From the NCBI GenBank assembly GCA_030372335.1, contig JAUDCW010000024.1: DNA of 28,292 nt, one strand, 5' to 3'. Below are positions 23,217 through 28,292 of the stretch, piece by piece (the stretch's first letter is position 1; every line of letters begins with the position of its first letter). The notes beneath the pieces were generated by a model, which saw nothing but the letters and a program-made list of their open reading frames with translations, ran no database searches and had not been told where the DNA came from. Both the position numbers and the translations under genes were made by a program. The stretch comes from JALCOL01 sp022649665 (lineage in GTDB: Bacteria > Bacillota > Bacilli > Lactobacillales > Enterococcaceae).

Positions 23217-23909
23217 ATGGAAGAAACAGCAAACAGCAATAGTTTAGGAAAAATATTCTCAGCCGGGATCTTGAAAGAGAATCCCGTGCTGCGTCTGGTG
23301 CTCGGCACCTGCCCAACGCTCGCCGTCACGACAGCAGTTTTCAATGGGCTCGGGATGGGACTGGCTGCAACTTTCGTTTTGATCTGCTCCAACAGCGTGA
23401 TCTCGCTCTTGCGCAAAGCGATCCCGAATCAAGTGCGCTTGCCGGCATTTATCGTGATCATCGCTTCTTTTGTGACGGTGATCCAGATGCTGATCAAAGC
23501 GTATCTGCCGGCGCTCGATGATGCGCTCGGCGTTTATCTGCCGCTCATCACCGTAAACTGCATTATTTTGGGACGTGCGGAAATGTTCGCCTCGAAAAAT
23601 ACTGTAGTCGCCTCTGCCGCGGATGGTTTGGGAATGGGTCTGGGATTTACGATCGTGCTGGTTTTGATGAGCGGGATCCGCGAACTTTTAGGAGCGGGCT
23701 CGTTGATGGGACTTGCGATTCTGCCGTCTTCGATGGAACCGCTGCGGATCATGGCAATGCCGCCCGGCGGATTTCTGGTTTTCGGGCTATTGATGGCCGG
23801 CGCCAACTGGCTGGAACACCGCTTAGCCGCGCAACCGTCAGGACCAATCGAAAATGTCTGCGGTGTCTGCCCGTCAAGCAGTCATTGCGGCCTGAAGGAG
23901 GAAGCATGA
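23217..23909 (+). CDS. rnfE: Rnf complex subunit E (membrane, paired with RnfA)
   Basis: This 230-residue protein has about six helices and is an antiparallel homologue of RnfA. Together they hold an intramembrane 2Fe-2S cluster. The cysteines expected to bind it are in LGTCPTLAV and ITVNCIILGRAE. The gene follows rnfG by 2 nt, with an AGGA ribosome binding site at the rnfG stop. An unusual C-terminal extension (about residue 205 on) carries CGVCPSSSHCG, three cysteines (215, 218, 224) and a histidine. It has no role I can name and could bind metal or form a disulfide. Confidence 0.95.
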   Translation: MEETANSNSLGKIFSAGILKENPVLRLVLGTCPTLAVTTAVFNGLGMGLAATFVLICSNSVISLLRKAIPNQVRLPAFIVIIASFVTVIQMLIKAYLPALDDALGVYLPLITVNCIILGRAEMFASKNTVVASAADGLGMGLGFTIVLVLMSGIRELLGAGSLMGLAILPSSMEPLRIMAMPPGGFLVFGLLMAGANWLEHRLAAQPSGPIENVCGVCPSSSHCGLKEEA

Positions 23910-23910
23910 G

Positions 23911-24540
23911 ATGGCAGTCAAACTCGCATTTATCTTTTTCTCAATGATTTTAGTCAATAATTACGTGCTGGTTAAATTTTTGGGAATCTGCCCTTTTCTC
24001 GGCGTTTCCGGAAATTTGAAAAATTCAGTCGGCATGAGTATGGCAGTTATTTTCGTCATGTTTTTGGCAACGACCGTAACGTGGCCTGTCTATACGTATC
24101 TTTTAGTACCAAACCACCTTGCTTATCTGAATAATATCTGCTTTATTTTGATCATTGCGGTCTTGGTTCAGCTGGTTGAGATCACGCTGCGTCGTTTCGT
24201 TCCGCCGCTTTATGAAGCGCTCGGGATTTATCTGCCGCTGATCACAACGAATTGTGCCGTGCTTGGAGTGACTTTGCTGAATATCGACACGCAAAGCTTG
24301 ATCGCCGGATCCGGACACTACTATACATATCCGGAAGCGCTGATCTGTTCGCTCGGAGCCGGGGTCGGCTTTCTGCTGGCAATGGTGATCTTCACAGGAG
24401 TGCGGCAAACGATCGCCAAATCGAAGCCGCCCAAGTCCTTTGAAGGGCTGCCGATCACTTTGGTAGCGGCTTCGATCACTTCGCTATCGTTTATGGGTTT
24501 TGCCGGACTTTTGGAAAACCTGTTTCAAATCGGGGTATAG
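23911..24540 (+). CDS. rnfA: Rnf complex subunit A (membrane, paired with RnfE)
   Basis: This 209-residue protein is the most conserved Rnf membrane subunit, with six predicted helices. VNNYVLVKFLGICPFLGVS and LPLITTNCAVLG carry the cysteines that, with those of RnfE, bind the membrane-embedded 2Fe-2S cluster. It starts 1 nt after the rnfE stop and is preceded by GGAGGAAG. Length is normal (about 190-210). Confidence 0.95.
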   Translation: MAVKLAFIFFSMILVNNYVLVKFLGICPFLGVSGNLKNSVGMSMAVIFVMFLATTVTWPVYTYLLVPNHLAYLNNICFILIIAVLVQLVEITLRRFVPPLYEALGIYLPLITTNCAVLGVTLLNIDTQSLIAGSGHYYTYPEALICSLGAGVGFLLAMVIFTGVRQTIAKSKPPKSFEGLPITLVAASITSLSFMGFAGLLENLFQIGV

Positions 24541-24555
24541 AAAGGAGGCAGCCCA

Positions 24556-25416
24556 ATGGAGGTAGTTAATGCGGTGATCGTGATTTCGATCATCGGCTTG
24601 ATTGGTGCGATCATCTTGGTGTTCGCCTCAAAATTCATGGCGGTCCAAGAAGATGAGCGCGTTCAAAAAGTCAATGCTGAACTGCCGCAGGCGAATTGCG
24701 GTGCTTGTGGATTTGCCGGGTGTCAAGCGTATGCCAACGCGATCGTCGGCGATGATGCCGCAGTGAACCGCTGCGTGCCTGGAGGCGACGCGGTGGCGCA
24801 GAAAGTCGCGGCGATCATGGGCAAAGAAGCCGAGAAAGTCGATCAAAAGATCGCAGTGGTTTCGTGCCGCGGAACTTGCGGGCACACGAAGAAGACGTTC
24901 AATTATATCGGTGAGCCGAGCTGCCGCGATCTGGCACAGCTTTATGGCGGAAATTCCAGCTGCTCCGCCGGATGCTTGGGACTGGGTGATTGTGTCAAAG
25001 TCTGTCAATTTGGGGCTTTGGAAGTCGTAAACGGGGTCGCAGTCGTCAATGAAGAGAAGTGTACCGGCTGTGGTGCGTGCAAAGATATTTGTCCGAAAAA
25101 TCTCTTTTGGATGAAAGCGCCGGAAGATGATCCGATCGTTCTGTGCAGCAACCGAAAACCGGGCGGGGAAACAAAGAAGAGCTGCGACGTCGGCTGTATT
25201 GCCTGCCGCAAATGTGAACGAGCTTGTCCGGAAGGCGCGATCACGGTCGAGGGAAATTTGGCGCGGATCGATCAAAGCAAGTGTACCCACTGCCACGAAT
25301 GTGTTGCAGTATGTCCGTCGAACGTGATCCAGCCGCCGAAACAGATTTTGAAAGTGATCATCGATGCCCCGCCAGAAACTGCTCCTGAAAAAGAAACAGC
25401 AGAAGCAGGGCGTTAA
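24556..25416 (+). CDS. rnfB: Rnf complex subunit B (ferredoxin-oxidising iron-sulfur subunit)
   Basis: This 286-residue subunit accepts electrons from reduced ferredoxin. One N-terminal helix (5-25) anchors it. The first cluster uses Cys48/51/56/73 (ANCGACGFAGC and RCVPGG). A middle set is CSAGCLGLGDCVKVC (136-150), followed by ferredoxin-type clusters at 169-179 (CTGCGACKDICP), 210-224 (CDVGCIACRKCERAC) and 243-253 (CTHCHECVAVCP). With 25 cysteines it could bind about six 4Fe-4S clusters, as in clostridial and acetogen RnfB. AAAGGAGG precedes ATG. It is the last gene of the operon, followed by a terminator. Confidence 0.95.
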   Translation: MEVVNAVIVISIIGLIGAIILVFASKFMAVQEDERVQKVNAELPQANCGACGFAGCQAYANAIVGDDAAVNRCVPGGDAVAQKVAAIMGKEAEKVDQKIAVVSCRGTCGHTKKTFNYIGEPSCRDLAQLYGGNSSCSAGCLGLGDCVKVCQFGALEVVNGVAVVNEEKCTGCGACKDICPKNLFWMKAPEDDPIVLCSNRKPGGETKKSCDVGCIACRKCERACPEGAITVEGNLARIDQSKCTHCHECVAVCPSNVIQPPKQILKVIIDAPPETAPEKETAEAGR

Positions 25417-25422
25417 GTGAAG

Positions 25423-25452
25423 AAAGATTTGGGATTTTCCCAAGTCTTTTTT
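25423..25452 (+). terminator. Terminator of the rnf operon
   Basis: AAAGATTTGGG (25423-25433) pairs with CCCAAGTCTTT (25439-25449), with one G-U pair and a 5-nt loop. T residues follow. It separates rnfB from truB. Confidence 0.85.
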
Positions 25453-25490
25453 CTTTGGCTCGATTTGGATTCTTTTCATTTTCAAAGCAT

Positions 25491-25500
25491 GTGTTATAAT
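25491..25500 (+). promoter_or_regulatory. Extended -10 promoter element of truB
   Basis: TGTTATAAT, with a consensus TATAAT at 25495-25500, lies 25 bases before the start codon. No good -35 is visible at 17 bases, which fits an extended -10 promoter. Confidence 0.55.
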
Positions 25501-25524
25501 GTCAAAAGCGAAGGAGCGATGTTT

Positions 25525-26457
25525 ATGGATGGAATGATCGGCGTATGGAAAGAACCGGGCATGACCAGCTTTGATTGCGTAGCAGCGATGCGAAAGATCC
25601 TGCATATCCGCAAAATCGGCCATGCCGGAACGCTGGATCCGCAAGTAAGCGGAGTCCTGCCGATCTGTATCGGCCGGGGAACCAAGCTGGTAGAATTCCT
25701 GCAAGAAAACGGCAAAGTATACCAAGGGGAAATCACCCTGGGCATTGCAACTGAAACAGAAGATAGAGAGGGCGAAGTCATTGCCCGCAAAAAAGTGGTG
25801 GAAAAACTTTCAGAAGAAGCGATCGATTTTGCGATGGCCGATTTTGAAGGGTATATTACACAGATCCCGCCGATGTACTCCGCTGTAAAAGTCAACGGCA
25901 AGCGCCTCTATCAATATGCGCGGGCACATGAAACGGTCGAACGGCCGCAAAGAAGAGCTTGGATCGGTGCTTTCAAACGGACAAGTCCCGTAGAGTATCA
26001 TCCAGATCAAGCAACCGCTTCATGGAAATTTGAAGTCATTTGCGGAAAAGGAACGTATGTCCGCACGCTCGCGGTCGATCTGGGCAAGCAGCTTGGCTAT
26101 CCGGCTCATATGAGCCAGCTGACACGGACGGCTGCCGGTGGACTGACCGCTGAAGATTGCCACACTTTAGACGAGATCCGCAAAAAAAAGGAAACGGATG
26201 GCCGGATCGATGAGTGGGTATTGCCGCTTGCTGCCGGTGTCCAGCATTTTCCGCAATTTGAACTTTCTGACGAATTGTTTGAAAAAGTCAAACATGGCGT
26301 TCAACTGCCCGCTGAATCCCTTGATGGAATGAATCCAGGAGAGACGAAGGCCCTTTTTTTTGAAGAGAAACTGGTTGCTTTGTATCAGCTGCATCCAGAA
26401 AAAGAAAATATTGCCAGACCCGTAAAAATGTTTTGGGTCGAGCTGCAGGAGCAATGA
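25525..26457 (+). CDS. truB: tRNA pseudouridine-55 synthase
   Basis: This 310-residue cytosolic enzyme converts U55 to pseudouridine in the T-loop of tRNAs. GHAGTLDPQVSGVLP carries the catalytic Asp38. YSAVKVNGKRLYQYAR and GTYVRTLAVDLG are family motifs, and a C-terminal PUA-like region follows. The open frame starts at 25417, but that part runs through the rnf terminator and the truB promoter. AAGGAG (25511-25516) lies 8 nt before ATG 25525, the chosen start. It is followed by ribF, the usual truB-ribF pair of Firmicutes. Confidence 0.95.
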   Translation: MDGMIGVWKEPGMTSFDCVAAMRKILHIRKIGHAGTLDPQVSGVLPICIGRGTKLVEFLQENGKVYQGEITLGIATETEDREGEVIARKKVVEKLSEEAIDFAMADFEGYITQIPPMYSAVKVNGKRLYQYARAHETVERPQRRAWIGAFKRTSPVEYHPDQATASWKFEVICGKGTYVRTLAVDLGKQLGYPAHMSQLTRTAAGGLTAEDCHTLDEIRKKKETDGRIDEWVLPLAAGVQHFPQFELSDELFEKVKHGVQLPAESLDGMNPGETKALFFEEKLVALYQLHPEKENIARPVKMFWVELQEQ

Positions 26458-26459
26458 AC

Positions 26460-27404
26460 ATGGAATGTATTTATCTGAATGAACCACAGAAAGTGATCCC
26501 GCTCACCAGCGGACCGCTTGTTTTGGCGCTTGGTTTTTTTGATGGCGTCCACCGCGGACATCAAGCAGTGATCAAAAAAGCGAAACAAGTTGCTGATAAA
26601 GCCGGCTTGCCGCTCGGTGTCGTTACTTTTGATCAGCATTATCAAGCCGTTTTAAATAAATCGGTCCAGCCTAAATATTTGAATACGATCGATCAAAAAG
26701 CTGCCCATATGGCTTCTTTAGGTGTTGATTGGATGTATATCATTCATTTTACCGAAGAATTCGCTAAGCTTTCACCAAAAGAATTTATTTCGCAATATTT
26801 GATCCGACTGCAAGCGGCGATCGTTGTCGTTGGTTATGATTACTCTTATGGCGCGAAAGGAAAAGCAACCGCTGACGACCTTGTGCATGACGCGGCGGGT
26901 CGTTTTCAAGTCGTCGTTGTCTCCAAAGAGGAGCAAAACGAGCAAAAGATCAGCTCGACTGAGATCCGCCAACTGATCCAAAAAGGCGAAGTCGCACAGG
27001 CGAATAAACTTTTAGGATATATTTTTGAAACGGAAGGTGTCGTCGTCCATGGCGACGCGCGCGGTCGTGAGCTTGGATATCCGACTGCAAATGTCGCGAC
27101 TGATCCGTCTGTCTGTCTGCCGGCGATCGGTGTATATGCAGTTCGTCTGCAAGTCGGCAGCCGCTGGTTCGACGGGATGGGTTCGGTCGGACATGATGTG
27201 ACTTTTGGCAAAGGCCGCCAGCTGACGATCGAGATCAACTTGTTCGATTTTGATGAAGACATTTATGATCGGCAAGTAGCGATCCGCTGGTATCAGCTGT
27301 TGCGCGGTCAGATCGCCTTCAAAGATGCGGCGGGTTTGATTGCCCAGCTGAAACATGATAAAATCGCTACGAAAAGTTATTTCAAAGAACTTACTGAAAA
27401 GTAG
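26460..27404 (+). CDS. ribF: Bifunctional riboflavin kinase / FAD synthetase
   Basis: This 314-residue cytosolic enzyme makes FMN and then FAD from riboflavin. The adenylyltransferase domain has GFFDGVHRGH (25-34, with the HxGH of nucleotidyltransferases), KYLNT and SSTEIR (165-170). The C-terminal kinase domain (about 185-310) has GRELGYPTAN (202-211) and a late EINLFDFDEDIY. The start is ATG at 26460; an ATG at 26454 lies too close to AGGAG (26447-26451). It begins 2 nt after truB, so the two are co-transcribed. Its FMN product is a cofactor of RnfD and RnfG. Confidence 0.95.
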   Translation: MECIYLNEPQKVIPLTSGPLVLALGFFDGVHRGHQAVIKKAKQVADKAGLPLGVVTFDQHYQAVLNKSVQPKYLNTIDQKAAHMASLGVDWMYIIHFTEEFAKLSPKEFISQYLIRLQAAIVVVGYDYSYGAKGKATADDLVHDAAGRFQVVVVSKEEQNEQKISSTEIRQLIQKGEVAQANKLLGYIFETEGVVVHGDARGRELGYPTANVATDPSVCLPAIGVYAVRLQVGSRWFDGMGSVGHDVTFGKGRQLTIEINLFDFDEDIYDRQVAIRWYQLLRGQIAFKDAAGLIAQLKHDKIATKSYFKELTEK

Positions 27405-27438
27405 CCCGCAAGTCGTTCGAGAGCCGGGAGGTGCGCGA

Positions 27439-27981
27439 ATGAAATTCAAATCAAATCTTGGGATCCTCTTGATCAGCGGCATCGCTGCGATCATGATGAA
27501 TCTTTTTGTGAATGATGATTCCGCCGAGCTGTTTGCTGCACCGGCATCTTCAGCGAAGGAAGTCCGTTTTGCAAAAAATGTTTCACCTGGGAGATCTTCT
27601 TCAGCAGTAATCGCTGCTTCTTCGGAAAGCTCAGCCAGCCAATCATCGAGTGAGGCGGCAGCGTCTACGATTACTTCAGCTGCTGCTGTGACGAGCGAAA
27701 GCAGTGAGACAACGGCGGCGCCGCCTGTTTCAACGGAAACGACTACTGCTGCAAGCCAGGGAACTGCAGAATCATCAGCTAGTTCAACGAAGGAAACAAC
27801 TTCGGCCGCCAGTACTTCGACAAGTGCTACAACAGAAACGAGCACCAGTACCAATACGAGCAGTACTGCGACGTCGGACAGAAATCATGCAGATGCGCCA
27901 GAAACTGCAGTGGTCAAAGAAAACACGACTTTCTCTTCTGCAAAAAAAGAAAAAGCGGTCATTGATGACCCGCTCAAATAA
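27439..27981 (+). CDS. Exported Ser/Thr/Ala-rich low-complexity protein
   Basis: This 180-residue protein is of unknown function. Its N-terminus (MKFKSNLGILLIS and on to about residue 21) is a signal or anchor helix, followed by LFVNDDSAELF. Residues about 50-155 are almost entirely Ser, Thr, Ala and Glu, as in disordered, often glycosylated cell-surface linkers. The C-terminal 25 residues are charged. There is no LPXTG anchor and no folded domain. The start at 27439 has GGGAGGTG 5 nt upstream, and the in-frame extension into ribF is rejected. It lies 34 nt after ribF. The stop codon is 4 nt from the end of an insertion sequence; since the stop appears to lie in host sequence, the protein may be intact. 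Confidence 0.7.
   Translation: MKFKSNLGILLISGIAAIMMNLFVNDDSAELFAAPASSAKEVRFAKNVSPGRSSSAVIAASSESSASQSSSEAAASTITSAAAVTSESSETTAAPPVSTETTTAASQGTAESSASSTKETTSAASTSTSATTETSTSTNTSSTATSDRNHADAPETAVVKENTTFSSAKKEKAVIDDPLK
27942..27974 (-). terminator. Leftward terminator inside the 3' end of the Ser-rich protein gene
   Basis: On the minus strand AGCGG-TCA arms pair (27974-27954, one bulged base), followed by a T-rich tract (plus-strand A-run 27942-27953). This suggests a leftward gene originally lay to the right, now separated by the insertion sequence. Confidence 0.5.
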
Positions 27982-28000
27982 AAAAGGTTCTATAATATTT

Positions 28001-28047
28001 AGTGTTGGTGGAAAATCCTTCGGGTTTTTCTTCCAGCACTCTTTTTT
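28001..28047 (+). terminator. Terminator-like hairpin at the left end of the insertion sequence
   Basis: AGTGTTGG...GAAAA at 28001-28016 pairs with TTTTC...CCAGCACT up to 28040 around a TTCG loop, followed by six T residues. It would block transcription entering the element from outside. Confidence 0.65.
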
Positions 28048-28066
28048 ATTCTTGAGGATAGAAATA

Positions 28067-28129
28067 GAGATATCCAAACTGATAGAATGTAGTCGTCAAA
28101 AACCAACAGTCATCAGGAAAGGATATCTC
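28067..28129 (+). other. Inverted repeat that could mask the transposase ribosome binding site
   Basis: GAGATATCC (28067-28075) is complementary to GGATATCTC (28121-28129), which overlaps the Shine-Dalgarno region and ends next to the ATG. Pairing in a read-through mRNA would hide the start. Confidence 0.5.
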
Positions 28130-28130
28130 C

Positions 28131-28292
28131 ATGGATCATCATACTAGAAAACTCTTAGGTTTCACAGATAAAAATCTCTCTTTCAGCGAAAATTGGCTGA
28201 CCGAACGAAAAGAAGACCGGCTGACGGTCCATGTGATCCGCGCAACGCTCAGCTATCGCCCAACCGCCTGCCGCAAATGCGGGATCAAAAAC
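28131..28292 (+). CDS. ISL3-family transposase, N-terminal part
   Basis: The first 54 codons of a transposase begin MDHHTRKLLGF and continue with NLSFSENWLTERK. CRKCG near the window end is the start of the N-terminal zinc ribbon seen in ISL3 transposases. AGGAAAGGA precedes ATG. The catalytic DDE domain is beyond the window, so it is not known whether the gene is intact. Confidence 0.85.
   Translation, partial: MDHHTRKLLGFTDKNLSFSENWLTERKEDRLTVHVIRATLSYRPTACRKCGIKN

Larger units (their letters stand above)
27986..28292 (+). mobile_element. ISL3-like insertion sequence, left end (cut by window edge)
   Basis: The element appears to start with GGTTCTATAATATTTAG, which fits the terminal repeat style of ISL3-family elements, and continues into a transposase gene. 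It sits 4 nt after the stop of the Ser-rich protein gene, beside an A/T-rich 8-mer (27978-27985) that could be the target duplication. The right end is outside the window, so the boundary and the duplication are not proven. Confidence 0.7.

Noticed and set aside
24628..25725. Long minus-strand open frame (365 codons) opposite rnfB and the start of truB
   Set aside because: It is antisense to a clear iron-sulfur protein, crosses the rnf terminator and truB promoter, and its translation looks like the shadow of the real frame. No ribosome binding site supports it.
27012..27854. Minus-strand open frame of 280 codons opposite ribF and the Ser-rich protein gene
   Set aside because: Its Val/Ala-rich start is simply the complement of Ser/Thr-rich codons, and it lies across two well-supported plus-strand genes.

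Overview
This window looks like chromosomal DNA of a low-to-mid GC Gram-positive bacterium of the Lactobacillales, most like Enterococcaceae. The evidence is a fused thiolase/HMG-CoA reductase (MvaE) divergent from MvaS, an OpuC-type osmolyte transporter in opuCA-CB-CC-CD order, lipoprotein-type YidC, strong AGGAGG ribosome binding sites, and an ISL3-like element at the right edge. The genus cannot be fixed from the sequence alone. No tRNA, rRNA or CRISPR array was seen.

Layout, left to right. Positions 1-2925 hold an aldo/keto reductase and a secreted glycerophosphodiesterase carrying fifteen cell-wall-binding repeats. A four-gene OpuC compatible-solute ABC transporter follows (3284-6680), then an EamA-type exporter (6802-7695). 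That exporter converges on a monocistronic glyceraldehyde-3-phosphate dehydrogenase gene (7718-8788, minus). mvaE (minus) and mvaS (plus) diverge from about 11.6 kb and carry the first three activities of the mevalonate pathway. A 144-residue protein of unknown function (minus) diverges from a TauE/SafE permease plus DUF1634 membrane protein pair. A three-gene polar amino acid ABC transporter (14841-17157) converges on yidC (minus). Acylphosphatase (minus) diverges from a TrmH-family rRNA/tRNA methyltransferase, which is followed by an HD-domain hydrolase.

The most distinctive block is 20362-25416: a complete rnfCDGEAB operon for the ferredoxin:NAD+ oxidoreductase ion pump. All recognisable iron-sulfur and flavin attachment motifs are present. 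It has its own promoter, whose -35 region is covered by a perfect 16-bp palindrome, a stem-loop at the predicted mRNA 5' end, and a closing terminator. Rnf is typical of clostridia, acetogens and proteobacteria. In a host with lactic-acid-bacterium features it would imply ferredoxin-linked energy conservation, which is the main observation here.

The right end has truB, ribF (FMN/FAD synthesis; Rnf needs FMN) and a small exported Ser/Thr/Ala-rich protein. An ISL3-like insertion sequence abuts that gene's stop codon and is cut off by the window end. Most genes sit in short operons bounded by clear intrinsic terminators, several of them bidirectional between convergent genes.
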